From Exiguobacterium algae (GTDB lineage: Bacteria; Bacillota; Bacilli; Exiguobacteriales; Exiguobacteriaceae), in the NCBI RefSeq assembly GCF_018617875.1, contig NZ_JACSKZ010000002.1, positions 310,001-374,000 on the forward strand: a stretch of 64,000 nt of DNA, written 5' to 3'. This document shows, piece by piece, positions 27,875 to 36,982 of this stretch (position 1 is the first letter of the stretch; every line of letters starts with the position of its first letter). Made by a program: the position numbers and the translations under genes. The notes beneath the pieces are model-generated. The model was given only the letters and a program-made list of their open reading frames with translations, was not told the origin of the DNA and ran no database searches.

Positions 27875-28086
27875 TTAATCTCTCCTTACTCCAATTAATT
27901 AATTCCATCTATGTGAAACATAAGTGATTCTCCATATATGTCCGTAAGATTCTTTTTTCATTATAGCTCATATGGCAACCACATTTCACTATCGATGTAT
28001 GATTCGTGGTAGTTTCTCCATTTCATGTTATCCTTTTAGTGGATAGTGAAACCTGTTTTAGACATAGAGAAAGAATGGTGAAACAA

Positions 28087-28863
28087 ATGGAAGATCAAAA
28101 AGTTGTATTTTTCGACATTGACGGAACCTTGTTGCATGAAGGAAGTTATATCCCTCCGTCAACCATCGCCGCGATTCAAACCCTGCAGCAAAACGGCGTG
28201 GAAACGTTTATCGCGACAGGTCGTGGACCGGCCATGATGTCCGATATCCCGGAACGCCTCGGGATTGACAGTCTCGTCTGCTACAATGGACAAATCGTCG
28301 TGCATAAAGGAGAAGTTGTCTATCAAAATACATTGCCAAAAGATGCATTAAACCGTTTGACGACACAAGCCTCGACCCACGACCACACACTCGTCTACCT
28401 CGGTCAACACCGTGGCGGTGCGACGAAAGAACACGATACCGTTGTCGAACAATCGTTAAGTGAACTCGAGATTCCGGTCCCAACATTCGAACCAAATTTC
28501 CATATTGCAGAAGACGTGTATCAAACCTTGCTATACTGCACTCCGGAAGATGAGCATCATTATGTAGATGCGTACGGCGAGTTCGATTTCATTCGTTGGC
28601 ATCCCCATGCGATGGACGTTATTAATCGCGGCGCGAGCAAGGCGGACGGAATTCGACATTTCATTGAGACAAATGGTTATCGGCTTGAGAATACGTATGC
28701 ATTCGGAGATGCTTTAAACGATTTGGCGATGCTACAGTATGTCGGGACAGGAATTGCGATGGGAAATGCCCGTAGCGAAACAAAAGCAGTGGCTGACTTC
28801 ATTACAAAACCGATCCTCGAAGATGGAATCGAATACGGCTTGAAAGCAATGAAATTGATCTAA
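28087..28863 (+). CDS. HAD-superfamily phosphatase (Cof/YkrA type)
   Basis: A 258-residue cytoplasmic sugar-phosphate-type phosphatase, HAD subclass IIB. Motif I FFDIDGTLL is at residues 8-16, the IIB cap follows, and motif IV FGDALNDLAMLQYV lies near residue 208. Homologous to YkrA, which lies beside rnjA in B. subtilis. Start chosen at ATG 28087, six bases after a GGTGA site; ATG 28075 (four residues longer) is nearly as good. An ORF extension to 28006 has no ribosome binding site. Single-gene unit with its own terminator. Substrate unknown. Confidence 0.87.
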   Translation: MEDQKVVFFDIDGTLLHEGSYIPPSTIAAIQTLQQNGVETFIATGRGPAMMSDIPERLGIDSLVCYNGQIVVHKGEVVYQNTLPKDALNRLTTQASTHDHTLVYLGQHRGGATKEHDTVVEQSLSELEIPVPTFEPNFHIAEDVYQTLLYCTPEDEHHYVDAYGEFDFIRWHPHAMDVINRGASKADGIRHFIETNGYRLENTYAFGDALNDLAMLQYVGTGIAMGNARSETKAVADFITKPILEDGIEYGLKAMKLI

Positions 28864-28864
28864 C

Positions 28865-28899
28865 AAAAAATGAGGAGCCAACTGGCTCCTCATTTTTAT
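28865..28899. terminator. Bidirectional terminator between the HAD gene and ktrC
   Basis: AAAATGAGGAGCCA / GGCTCCTCATTTT with T-rich tails on both strands. Confidence 0.92.
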
Positions 28900-29558
28900 T
28901 TTGAACGCAACATTCGTTCCAATCGATCCAAATCCGTATCTTTTCCGATGATGATTAAAATGTCTTCCGGTAAAATCATCTCGTCTGCTTGTGGTGAAAT
29001 CAATACATCGTCATCCCGACGAATCGCCACGATGTTCACTCCGTATTTCGCACGTAAATCTAAATCGATCAGTGACTTGTTCGACAGTTTGTCTGACGCC
29101 TTAATCTCGACAATCGAGTGTTCGTTAGACAATTCGAGATAGTCCAGGATGCTTTGGCTCATCAAGCCGTTCGCAATCCGGACCCCCATGTCCCGCTCCG
29201 GGTGAACGATGTTATCCGCTCCAATGCGACGCAACACCTTCTCATGGTAATCGTTCGTCGCTTTTACAGTAATGATTTGAACACCGAGTTCTTTTAAAAT
29301 AAGTGTCGTCAATATCGACGCTTGGATATTTTCACCGATGGCGACGATGACATGTTCAAAGTTACGAATTCCTAGGCTCTTTAATACATTTTCATCGGTC
29401 GTATCTGCAATGACGGCGTGTGTCGCCAATCCCATGAATTCATTGACACGTTCTTCGTCAGCATCGATTGCAAGGACGTCGTATCCGTTTGACGATAACT
29501 CACGAACAATCGAACCGCCAAATCGACCTAAACCGATGACTGCAAATTCTCCTGTCAT
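28896..29558 (-). CDS. ktrC: KtrC-type potassium uptake regulatory subunit (RCK)
   Basis: A 220-residue soluble RCK protein that gates a Ktr potassium channel. The N-terminal NAD/ATP-binding Rossmann motif is GLGRFGGSIVREL (residues 9-21) with the strand-end acidic residue in AIDADEE. The C-terminal RCK_C domain (~135-220) is the site that binds c-di-AMP in KtrA/KtrC relatives. The membrane partner (KtrB/KtrD) is not in this window, as is usual for ktrC. In B. subtilis ktrC (ykqB) also lies near rnjA, which supports the name. ATG after AAAGGGATG. Confidence 0.9.
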   Translation of the reverse strand: MTGEFAVIGLGRFGGSIVRELSSNGYDVLAIDADEERVNEFMGLATHAVIADTTDENVLKSLGIRNFEHVIVAIGENIQASILTTLILKELGVQIITVKATNDYHEKVLRRIGADNIVHPERDMGVRIANGLMSQSILDYLELSNEHSIVEIKASDKLSNKSLIDLDLRAKYGVNIVAIRRDDDVLISPQADEMILPEDILIIIGKDTDLDRLERMLRSK

Positions 29559-29638
29559 GTATGCTACATCCCTTTCCTACACATGTTCTCTTCTTGATTC
29601 TTCGTTCAGTTTACCTGATTCTCTTACAAAACACTATA

Positions 29639-29705
29639 TAAAAAAAGACTGACCGTGAACCGCCTGCCCCATAAATGGTGCGACATCGGTTCACATTCAG
29701 TCTTA
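29639..29705 (-). terminator. Terminator of cydAB
   Basis: Long interrupted stem AAGACTGA.TGTGAACCG / CGGTTCACG.TCAGTCTT followed on the minus strand by seven T. Confidence 0.88.
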
Positions 29706-30734
29706 AGCTTTCCCGCTCGATCGTTTCCCTCGAACATAATCATTGTCAAACAGGAACAAGCGAAGTAACAGATAGAGCGCAGGCACGAGTAACAGAAGAC
29801 CGAGGATGAAGACGATGACCAATCCGATTGCCATCGTTTCGTTGACGACGCTTCCGTTAATGTCGATATACGGGTACAGGATGTACGGGAGATGTGTATA
29901 CCCGTAGCCGAACCACGCCATAAAGAATTGTCCCATGACCATCAGGAAGGCGATACCGTAGTTTCGTTTCATATAAACGAACGAGACGGCAATCACGAAG
30001 AAGACAAAGCTCGTCGCGAACCACCACCAGTTCCCATTCAGAATACTCTCATAGTGCCAAGCGGCCTGTGATTTTAACCCGAAGAAGACGAGTCCTGATG
30101 CAATAATGGTTGGTACGCTCCAGAAAAGTGCCCATTTCCGCACGAGCTCGACTGCCTTGTAATCCTTCGCCTTGTCTGCATAAAACAGAAGGAACATGGC
30201 ACTAATGTACAAGACAGACACGATCGCGAGAAGGACAACCGTCCAGGAGTAAAAGTTCGTAAACAACTTCATCCCATTAAAGAGGACCCCACTGTCCGTC
30301 TCATTGATGAAACCACCTTGACTGACTGTCAGTACGGTTGACATCGATGCCGGAATCAGTAAACCTGTCGCCCCATACAAAAACATGTAGAGCATACTTT
30401 CTTTTGATCCGTAGTTAGCAAACGCATAAAAACTTCCACGGATTGCAAGTAAGATAAGGACAACGGATGCCGGAACGAGCAACGCCGTCCCATAGTAATA
30501 CGCCGTGTCCGGGAAGAATCCTACAATGCCGACAAAGAAGAAGACGAAAAATACATTGGTCACTTCCCATGTCGGTGACAAGTAACGCTGAATCAGACGG
30601 TTCACCATCTGATCCCGCTTCGTGTAGCGACTATAAAAGGCGAAGAAACCTGCACCGAAGTCAATCGATGCGACAATGAGATAACCGTACAAAAATGTCC
30701 AGAGGACGGCAATCCCTAGTTCTTGAATTTGCAT
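29703..30734 (-). CDS. cydB: Cytochrome bd oxidase subunit II
   Basis: Eight- to nine-helix membrane subunit (343 residues) of the quinol-oxidising, oxygen-reducing cytochrome bd complex. The early segment AVLWTFLYGYLIVASIDFGAGFF is typical of CydB, with the conserved SPTWEVTNVF loop. A closer match to the YthB branch than to B. subtilis CydB is possible but not provable here. I start at ATG 30734 after GGAGGA; the six upstream codons overlap that site. It follows cydA with a 14-bp gap. The assembly transporter genes cydCD are not adjacent. Confidence 0.92.
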   Translation of the reverse strand: MQIQELGIAVLWTFLYGYLIVASIDFGAGFFAFYSRYTKRDQMVNRLIQRYLSPTWEVTNVFFVFFFVGIVGFFPDTAYYYGTALLVPASVVLILLAIRGSFYAFANYGSKESMLYMFLYGATGLLIPASMSTVLTVSQGGFINETDSGVLFNGMKLFTNFYSWTVVLLAIVSVLYISAMFLLFYADKAKDYKAVELVRKWALFWSVPTIIASGLVFFGLKSQAAWHYESILNGNWWWFATSFVFFVIAVSFVYMKRNYGIAFLMVMGQFFMAWFGYGYTHLPYILYPYIDINGSVVNETMAIGLVIVFILGLLLLVPALYLLLRLFLFDNDYVRGKRSSGKA

Positions 30735-30748
30735 GTCATATCCTCCGA

Positions 30749-32137
30749 TCACACTTCATCCGCAAACATCGCTTCACCACGATGTTCCGATTGTTTTAAT
30801 TCTTTCCCAACAGGATTGTCTTTGAACAAACGAGTCAAGACGATGACTGTGACTGTTCCGAGCACTGCATAGAGGATGGCAAAGGCGACAAGCATCCAGC
30901 CGACGTTCGCCGACGTAGTAGCCGCTTCGCTCGTACGCATCAATTCATAAAGCGCCCATGGCTGACGACCAAACTCTGCAAAGAACCAACCGAACTCGAT
31001 TGCTCCCATTGCCAATGGGCCACCTGCAGCAATTGCGATGAGCATCGGCTTACTGAACTGATTCAATCGTTTTAAATACCGCCCTAGGACGAACAAGAAC
31101 GAAATGAGGGCGAGTAACATGCCAATCCCGACCATCGCGTCAAACAAATAATGTACAAAGAGAGGCGGTTGGTCTTCCTTCGCGAACTCATCCAGTCCCG
31201 TGACCTCGTAATTCGGGACGCCACCGGCGAGAATCGAGAGCGCATACGGGATCTTCAGTGCCCCGCGCACTTCATATCCACCTTCACCATCATCTTCTAG
31301 CCATCCACCCAAAATGAGTTCGGCCTCGGATGAAGATTCAAAGTGCCACTCAGCTGCCGCCAGTTTATCCGGCTGATACTGCGCCAAATATTTCCCTGAG
31401 AAGTCACCGACCAATGCCGTCGCAATCGCGAAAATGAGCGCGACCGTCATCGTCAAACGTAACCCTTTTTTGTGGTAATCAACAGACATGTCGTCCAATT
31501 GATTTCGTTGTCGACGTAATAACTGGACCGCCGCAACCGCAGCCAGAATGAAGGCTGATGTCAAAATGGCAGACGTCAACACGTGAGCCATCTTCGTCGG
31601 CATAGCAGGACTGAACATCGCTTCGAGCGGACTCACGTTTGCCAAACGGCCATCAATGATATCAAACCCGACCGGTTGGTTCATAAAACTGTTAACCGTC
31701 GTAATAAAGAATCCCGAGAACAACGCACCGACCGCAACCGGGATCCCAACTAGCATATGGTGCCACGGGTTTTTAAAGCGATCCCATGTGTACAGGTAAA
31801 TACCGAGGAAAATCGCTTCGAAGAAGAATGCGAACGTCTCCATAAAGAGCGGTAACGCAATCGTCTGCCCGGCGACCCGCATCAAATTCGGCCATAAAAG
31901 TGACAACTGTAAACCGATGGCCGTACCCGTGACGACACCGACTGCGACAGTCACGACATACCCGCGCGACCAACGACGAGCCATTAACGTATATTTTGGA
32001 TCGTTCTTACGAATCCCTAAAAATTCTGCCAATAAAATCAAAAGTGGAACCCCGACGCCGAGTGTGGCAAATATCACATGGAAACCTAACGTGAGTGCCG
32101 TTAACGCTCGACTCATCAGGACAGGATCTTGAAACAT
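30749..32137 (-). CDS. cydA: Cytochrome bd oxidase subunit I
   Basis: Haem-bearing subunit (462 residues, nine helices) that oxidises quinol and reduces oxygen under low oxygen. Seen: RALTALTLGFHVIFATLGVG at the start with the haem b595 histidine (~19), GTAIGLQ (~70), a helix with ligands near HVLTSA (~185), QPDKLAAAEWHFES (Q-loop, ~253-266, short type) and GWFFAEFGRQPWAL (~390-403). The Q-loop is short, as in Gram-positive enzymes. ATG after AGGAGGT. It heads the cydAB operon, upstream of which sit repeated GATGTAA motifs. Confidence 0.95.
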   Translation of the reverse strand: MFQDPVLMSRALTALTLGFHVIFATLGVGVPLLILLAEFLGIRKNDPKYTLMARRWSRGYVVTVAVGVVTGTAIGLQLSLLWPNLMRVAGQTIALPLFMETFAFFFEAIFLGIYLYTWDRFKNPWHHMLVGIPVAVGALFSGFFITTVNSFMNQPVGFDIIDGRLANVSPLEAMFSPAMPTKMAHVLTSAILTSAFILAAVAAVQLLRRQRNQLDDMSVDYHKKGLRLTMTVALIFAIATALVGDFSGKYLAQYQPDKLAAAEWHFESSSEAELILGGWLEDDGEGGYEVRGALKIPYALSILAGGVPNYEVTGLDEFAKEDQPPLFVHYLFDAMVGIGMLLALISFLFVLGRYLKRLNQFSKPMLIAIAAGGPLAMGAIEFGWFFAEFGRQPWALYELMRTSEAATTSANVGWMLVAFAILYAVLGTVTVIVLTRLFKDNPVGKELKQSEHRGEAMFADEV

Positions 32138-32176
32138 CTATTGATTACCTCCTATCTCTCTCTACCGCTTCGAACC

Positions 32177-32250
32177 GATGTAAGAAGCGCACATCACAGA
32201 TGAATACCCTTCGATACTTACATCATAATGATTTTATATTGCGATGTAAT
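32177..32250. promoter_or_regulatory. Triple GATGTAA motif upstream of cydAB
   Basis: GATGTAAG (32177-32184), CTTACATC (32217-32224) and GATGTAAT (32243-32250): three copies of one half-site in alternating orientation within 74 bp, 40-113 bp upstream of the cydA start. They look like operator half-sites; I cannot name the regulator. Confidence 0.4.
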
Positions 32251-32369
32251 GTCTGAATGCTTGAGTTCGCAAAATGTTCACATTTGCACAATCGCCACAA
32301 ATTCGTCTCTTTACAACATCTTTATTTCCCTTTTCTATCACGGATGAGACACAACATTACACGTTCCAA

Positions 32370-32397
32370 ACAAAAAACGAACACAAAAGTGTTCGCT
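32370..32397 (-). terminator. Terminator of ccpC-dapL
   Basis: CGAACAC / GTGTTCG stem with an AAAA loop and minus-strand tail TTTTTTG. Confidence 0.85.
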
Positions 32398-32404
32398 TGA
32401 AAAG

Positions 32405-33526
32405 TTATTGAATAATGACCGTTCGGAAGAAATGATCGAATAGCTCGACTGCCACTTCAATCGCCCCTTCGTCCGGATTCAATGTCGATTGATGAAGTCC
32501 GGAAGCCATGTCGTTTACACCAAGCCATACCATAAACCCGGGCACTTGTTTCAGCATATAACCGAAGTCCTCACCGGTCATGGCCGGGACACAGGTTTTA
32601 TACGAGTATCCGATTTCTTCGACAGCTTCCTCAAACTGATACAAGTATCGTTCGTCGTTTACGACCTCATGATACCGGTTGCCGAACTCGAGGTCGATTT
32701 GGACGTTGTAAGTCATCTCGACACCTGCAATGATTTGACGAATACGACTTTCTAACACAACCATCTCTTTATCAGATAGCGCACGAATCGTCCCATCGAG
32801 CTTTGCTTTCTCAGCGATGATATTCTCCTTCGTGCCCGCCGACACCTTGCCAATGCTAATAACGGCGCTTCCCATCGGATCAATATTCCGGGACACGATC
32901 GTTTGAAGTTGCATGATCAATGCCGCCTGCACGATAATCGCATCGATTCCCGCATGAGGAAATGCACCGTGTCCACCTTTTCCATGAATGGTGATATGAA
33001 GCTCCCGTGCACTCGCGAACAGGACACCAGGGCGTGAAGCAATCGTTCCGACCGGATATTCCGGCGCGACGTGGAGGCCGAACATCACATCCGGGCGGAA
33101 GTGATAAAATAACTCGGACATCGCCATCGGCTCAGCTCCTCCGGGACCTTCTTCGGCCGGTTGGAAGAAGACGACGAGGTGATGATTGAACGGTACTTCC
33201 ACCGCCCGTTTAATCAATCCGAGTGCGATCGCCATATGGACATCATGTCCACATGCATGCATCATCCCTTCGTGAATCGATGCAAAATCAAGTCCGGTTT
33301 CTTCCAATATCGGGAGTCCGTCCATGTCTGCCCGATACCCGATTGTCTTTTCGCCGACAAGTCCATCTACTCGTACGAAGAGTCCGGTCCTCCAATGAGA
33401 AATATGGACTCTTGGAGAATCAAGAGAACGGATTAACTGTTCCAATAATGCCTGTGTCTTATATTCGCCGTACCCTGGCTCAGGGATCAAATGTAATTGT
33501 CTTCTTGCTTCAATTGCCCAATTCAT
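32405..33526 (-). CDS. dapL: N-acetyldiaminopimelate deacetylase (M20 amidohydrolase)
   Basis: Dinuclear metal hydrolase of the M20D family (373 residues). It removes the acetyl group from N-acetyl-LL-diaminopimelate in the acetylase branch of lysine/cell-wall precursor synthesis. Motifs: YRADMDGLPI (~64-73), ACGHDVHMA (~91-99), QPAEEGPGG (~120-128, catalytic Glu), GKGGHGAFPH (~181-190). Synteny with ccpC in B. subtilis (ccpC...dapH-dapL) supports DapL over a general hippurate or aminoacylase. Its ATG overlaps the ccpC stop as ATGA. The partner dapH is absent here. Confidence 0.85.
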   Translation of the reverse strand: MNWAIEARRQLHLIPEPGYGEYKTQALLEQLIRSLDSPRVHISHWRTGLFVRVDGLVGEKTIGYRADMDGLPILEETGLDFASIHEGMMHACGHDVHMAIALGLIKRAVEVPFNHHLVVFFQPAEEGPGGAEPMAMSELFYHFRPDVMFGLHVAPEYPVGTIASRPGVLFASARELHITIHGKGGHGAFPHAGIDAIIVQAALIMQLQTIVSRNIDPMGSAVISIGKVSAGTKENIIAEKAKLDGTIRALSDKEMVVLESRIRQIIAGVEMTYNVQIDLEFGNRYHEVVNDERYLYQFEEAVEEIGYSYKTCVPAMTGEDFGYMLKQVPGFMVWLGVNDMASGLHQSTLNPDEGAIEVAVELFDHFFRTVIIQ

Positions 33527-34401
33527 GATGTACTCTCCTTCGTTACTTCTTCAACGATTTCCCAAAACGCTCTCACTTGTGCCAATTCCAACATCGACTC
33601 TGTCGACAACATCCACGTGTCCCGCACAAGCGGTACACCATCCGAAGAAGTCAATGGAATCTTGTTCATCTCATTCACATCTTGAATCGTCGACTCCGGT
33701 AAGATCGCAAATCCAATCCCGTGCAACGCCATTTGTTTACATGTTTCGATTTGATCGACGACGAGTGTGGTGAGTGGTGGACTTGAGAATCGCTCTTGCC
33801 ACCACTCTAAAATTTCCTGGTAATAGGTAGAGTCACTTTTAAATTGAATAAATGACCGTTCATTATTTTTCAATTGTTCGAGATTTGTCATTTTCAAATC
33901 GACAAGATGCAGCGAGTCAGCGAACAGCTTCATCCGTTCACCACGCCAGTCCGGATTCCCCCGGATAATTCCGATGTGAAAGTTTTCTTCGAGCATATAG
34001 CGCATCATCTCGCTCGACCAGCCTGTCACCAACTTGACCCGGACAGATGGATAACGTTCGACAAAACGCTTCAATACTTCGGGAAGCCAGTATTGCCCCA
34101 TAATCGAGGCGACAGCAATCTTCAAGGTTCCATATACCTCTCCTTGATTGGCCGTGAGCTCACCCCTCAGTTCTTGTTCTTCACTATACATTTTTTTAGC
34201 GAATTCGATGATCTTCTCCCCAGCCGGTGTCAAAGCCAACCCCCTTGTGGAGCGGACAAAAATCTTTTTCCCCCACTGATGCTCAATCGTGACGAGTCGC
34301 TGACTCAAGGCTGGCTGAGAGACGAATAAACGCTCTGCCGCTTTTCGCATGTTTAATTCTTCCGCTAGGATAATCAACACTTCAACTTCCGATACTTGCA
34401 T
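33523..34401 (-). CDS. ccpC: LysR-family regulator CcpC-like
   Basis: A 292-residue LysR-type regulator. The N-terminal winged helix includes LAEELNMRKAAERLFVSQPALSQRL (~12-36), and the effector domain has TGWSSEMMRYM (~127), FIQFKSDSTYYQEI (~190) and DQIETCKQMALHGIGFAILP (~218-237). These segments are very like B. subtilis CcpC, the citrate-responsive repressor of citZ and citB, as far as I recall that sequence. It therefore links TCA-cycle entry to the pyc/pdh genes elsewhere in the window. ATG after CAGGTGA. Co-transcribed with dapL (4-base overlap). Confidence 0.87.
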   Translation of the reverse strand: MQVSEVEVLIILAEELNMRKAAERLFVSQPALSQRLVTIEHQWGKKIFVRSTRGLALTPAGEKIIEFAKKMYSEEQELRGELTANQGEVYGTLKIAVASIMGQYWLPEVLKRFVERYPSVRVKLVTGWSSEMMRYMLEENFHIGIIRGNPDWRGERMKLFADSLHLVDLKMTNLEQLKNNERSFIQFKSDSTYYQEILEWWQERFSSPPLTTLVVDQIETCKQMALHGIGFAILPESTIQDVNEMNKIPLTSSDGVPLVRDTWMLSTESMLELAQVRAFWEIVEEVTKESTS

Positions 34402-34510
34402 AACGTCACCTGTTTCTCTATCGATTAAAAGCTTGTATACTGAATAAGGATTTGTTTCACTGTATCATATCATGTTTGTTCTATATTTTTGAGTCTCAGG
34501 AGGAATTCGG

Positions 34511-34894
34511 ATGCAACGACATCATTTCGCCTTTATTGTCGCCACGGTCGCCACATTGGGTAGTTTGTATTTTTCGGAAGTCATGTTATTTCTTCCGTGT
34601 AAACTATGTTGGTTCCAACGAATCTTTATGTATCCGCTGGCAATCTATTATTTGACGGTCTTATTGACAGAACGGAACGTCAATCGTCTCTTTGTCGGAT
34701 TGATGGCAGGAGCAGGATGGTTGATCAGCTTGTATCATGTCATCTTAGAGCGTATTCCGAACGGTGACGCTTTTTGTACGAACGACTGTCTGATTCGCTG
34801 GATTAACTATTTCGGATTCATCACCATCCCATTGCTCAGTTTCGTCGCGTTCACACTGATTCTGATCATTCAATTCATGCCCACAAAGAAATAA
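34511..34894 (+). CDS. bdbC: Disulfide bond formation protein (DsbB/BdbC type)
   Basis: Four-helix membrane oxidoreductase (127 residues) that reoxidises an extracytoplasmic thiol-disulfide partner using quinone. Two cysteine pairs are present: CKLC (~30-33) in the first outer loop and CTNDC (~91-95) in the second, as in BdbC. The protein has the LCWFQR segment typical of the family. ATG after CAGGAGG. The usual partner bdbD is not next to it, so the partner must be encoded elsewhere. It is a single-gene unit. Confidence 0.92.
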   Translation: MQRHHFAFIVATVATLGSLYFSEVMLFLPCKLCWFQRIFMYPLAIYYLTVLLTERNVNRLFVGLMAGAGWLISLYHVILERIPNGDAFCTNDCLIRWINYFGFITIPLLSFVAFTLILIIQFMPTKK

Positions 34895-34934
34895 AAAGAG
34901 AAGTCGTCCGGTAAAAGGACGACTTCTCTTTTTT
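34893..34934. terminator. Bidirectional terminator between bdbC and nadE
   Basis: Seventeen-base arms AAAAAGAGAAGTCGTCC / GGACGACTTCTCTTTTT with T runs on both strands. Confidence 0.94.
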
Positions 34935-35748
34935 ATTGCCACCACTCATCATAAAGGGATGCAGGCATATGGTGTTTATGACGTGACCGTTGGAAAATCG
35001 TTTCGATGCGTTCTGCGATGGCAGGGTCAACCGACTTTCCTTCTAAGTAGTCGTCTAATTGATCATATGTCATCCCGAGTGCCACTTCGTCTGGAAGACC
35101 AGGACGATCGTCTTCCAAGTCAGCTGTCGGCACTTTATAAATCACACTTTCGTGCGCTTCGAGCTCATGTAGCAAGGCTTTTCCTTGACGTTTATTGAGA
35201 CCGGTCAGCGGCGTGAGATCAGCCGCTCCGTCACCATGTTTCGTGTAAAAACCGGTCACATACTCGGCGGCATGGTCTGTACCGACTACAAGAGCGCCGA
35301 ACGTGGCAGCGAGATCATATTGTACTTTCATTCGTTCGCGCGCTTTCGTATTCCCTTTATGGAAGTCACTTAGCTTTTGTCCTGTCGCTTTTTCGAACGC
35401 TTCGGCAGAGGCGTCGACGGCCGGTTTAATGTTCACCGTGTACGACTGGTCCGGACGAATAAAATTGAGGGCGAGCTGTGCGTCATGCTCATCATGCTGC
35501 TCTCCATAAGGAAGACGTACGGCATAAAATGTGTAGTCGCCTTCTTCTTCAGCTCGTAGTTCTTCTACCGCCAATTGACAAAGTCGACCGGCGAGACTCG
35601 AATCTTGTCCTCCGGAAATTCCGAGTACAAGTCCTTTCGCTCCTGCTTTTTTCACATATGCTTTTAAAAAGTCAATGCGCAGGCGGATTTCTGCTTGTGG
35701 ATCGATTGCTGGTTTGACGTGCGTGGATTCAATAATATGCTGTTGCAT
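34933..35748 (-). CDS. nadE: NH3-dependent NAD synthetase
   Basis: Converts nicotinic acid adenine dinucleotide to NAD with ATP and ammonia; cytosolic dimer of 271 residues. PP-loop [12 protein letters not shown] (~43-54), the [14 protein letters not shown] segment (~79-92), [23 protein letters not shown] (~157-179) and [17 protein letters not shown] (~202-218) match the ammonia-dependent class. No glutaminase domain. ATG after GGGAGG. It is flanked by terminators on both sides and is therefore monocistronic. Confidence 0.96.
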   Translation of the reverse strand: MQQHIIESTHVKPAIDPQAEIRLRIDFLKAYVKKAGAKGLVLGISGGQDSSLAGRLCQLAVEELRAEEEGDYTFYAVRLPYGEQHDEHDAQLALNFIRPDQSYTVNIKPAVDASAEAFEKATGQKLSDFHKGNTKARERMKVQYDLAATFGALVVGTDHAAEYVTGFYTKHGDGAADLTPLTGLNKRQGKALLHELEAHESVIYKVPTADLEDDRPGLPDEVALGMTYDQLDDYLEGKSVDPAIAERIETIFQRSRHKHHMPASLYDEWWQ

Positions 35749-35822
35749 GCCAGGTCCTCCCTATTCTCTCTCAGTTTGCTTTATTGTCTGACAATCCGGA
35801 ATACCCGTCAACTCTTTACGAT

Positions 35823-35856
35823 AAAAAAAGAAAGACGGGAACCAGGGTCCCCGTCA
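35823..35856 (-). terminator. Terminator of the BsuPI lipoprotein gene
   Basis: GACGGG.ACC / GGT.CCCGTC stem, followed on the minus strand by TTTCTTTTTTT. Confidence 0.82.
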
Positions 35857-35861
35857 CAAAA

Positions 35862-36626
35862 TTATTGGATTCGGAAGGAAGTCACACTTCCACCAATCGG
35901 TGTTAGTTCTAAAAAGAGTTGTTGGTCAGCAGTTGGCGCCTCATCTAACAACACACCAAATGTGAAGCCACCACCTGTTACTTCCGCTGCACCTTGTGCG
36001 TAAATATTATGACCATCTGATACGGTCCATTCGAATTCAGGCTCATCCGTGAACCCGGTTACTTGAATCGTCTGCTCGTTTAATTGAATGCGCACGTCCT
36101 GGAAAGGTCCTTCCGATTGCGGGGCTGTCCCTTCGTCCCCTTCAGTCGATGTCGCTTCAACTTGAAGGGAATGCTGATTTGTCACAGCCATTTCAGGCGC
36201 ACCTTCCACTTGTCCAAGGCCAACGATTTCAACTGTGTATTCTCCCGCTTCCAACTCTAAAGGAAATACCTCATCAAAAACTTTTGTCGTGCCCGCTTCC
36301 CACGTTTCTTCCACGAGGGCTTCTGTGAATAAATAGTCGCTACCGTAATCAAACACTGTCTCCCCATCACGCATGACAGTCAACTGAAAACGTTGTGAAG
36401 AATTGAATGTCACATCAACCGCATTTTCGTTAGGGTTTGTCATCGAAACCGTCGCGGATAGTTTACTAGAAGCCGGATCGTAAGACACATCCGATTCGAG
36501 CGTTAACAAAGCAGGCGGCTGCGAAGAGTCTCCATTCACTTGACTCGGCTTCTCCTCCTCTTTCCCACACGCTGTGATGACTAATATGAATACCGTGATC
36601 ATGGTGAGTAACCAAGTTTTTTTCAC
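35862..36626 (-). CDS. Lipoprotein with a BsuPI-type proteinase-inhibitor domain
   Basis: A 254-residue secreted lipoprotein. Signal peptide with a lysine pair and lipobox VITAC (Cys ~20), an acidic/serine linker, then a BsuPI domain (~45-150: SVTMTNPNENAVDVTFNSSQRFQL-like strands ending in a GEYTVEIVG strand). A second beta domain follows (~175-254). BsuPI is the intracellular proteinase inhibitor fold, but many lipid-anchored copies exist without known targets. The GTG at 36624-36626 follows GAGGAG with eight-base spacing; the six extra upstream codons cover that site. Terminated by its own hairpin. Confidence 0.82.
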   Translation of the reverse strand: MKKTWLLTMITVFILVITACGKEEEKPSQVNGDSSQPPALLTLESDVSYDPASSKLSATVSMTNPNENAVDVTFNSSQRFQLTVMRDGETVFDYGSDYLFTEALVEETWEAGTTKVFDEVFPLELEAGEYTVEIVGLGQVEGAPEMAVTNQHSLQVEATSTEGDEGTAPQSEGPFQDVRIQLNEQTIQVTGFTDEPEFEWTVSDGHNIYAQGAAEVTGGGFTFGVLLDEAPTADQQLFLELTPIGGSVTSFRIQ

Positions 36627-36725
36627 ACTTCCCACACTCCTCAACCAAATTAAAAAACGTCTATAGCACTAGTGTATACGAGGTGCAGACGTTTGTGATA
36701 ATTTCCTATATAATATTTACCTTTT

Positions 36726-36920
36726 TTACGAAACTTGGGCCTCTTGAACATATTGTTGCCAACCAGTCATGAACAACGAATCGGCGACATCGACGTCCGA
36801 CCGAACTTGAGCCGAAATCGAAAACGTTTCACTTTGGGACGATTCAAAAGTGACTACCATTCGATCTCCAACAATTTCTTTATACGCAACAAGTTCCGGT
36901 GTTTCTGCAAACAACATCAT
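36726..36920 (-). CDS. Small protein of unknown function, 64 aa
   Basis: A 64-residue soluble protein beginning MMLFAETPELVAYKEIVGDRM, with strands in the middle and an acidic end. I do not recognise a family. The ATG at 36918-36920 has AAAGGAG eight bases upstream; the second ATG at 36917 is also possible. A longer frame to 36989 passes through the ribosome binding site and the promoter (TGGTACACT extended -10 near 36956). A pair of GTCCCAT direct repeats lies further upstream. Confidence 0.72.
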   Translation of the reverse strand: MMLFAETPELVAYKEIVGDRMVVTFESSQSETFSISAQVRSDVDVADSLFMTGWQQYVQEAQVS

Positions 36921-36982
36921 AAGTATAACTCCTTTGTTCATATGTGATATGCCTAGTGTACCAAGATTAAACCCTGAAAAAC

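Noticed and set aside
28006-28086. N-terminal extension of the HAD gene to 28006
   Set aside because: The added codons have no ribosome binding site and precede motif I by far more than in relatives.
32260-32310. Rex or FNR box in the cydAB upstream region (GTTCACATTTGCACAA)
   Set aside because: The half-sites do not form the required inverted TTGTGA-N6-TCACAA arrangement.
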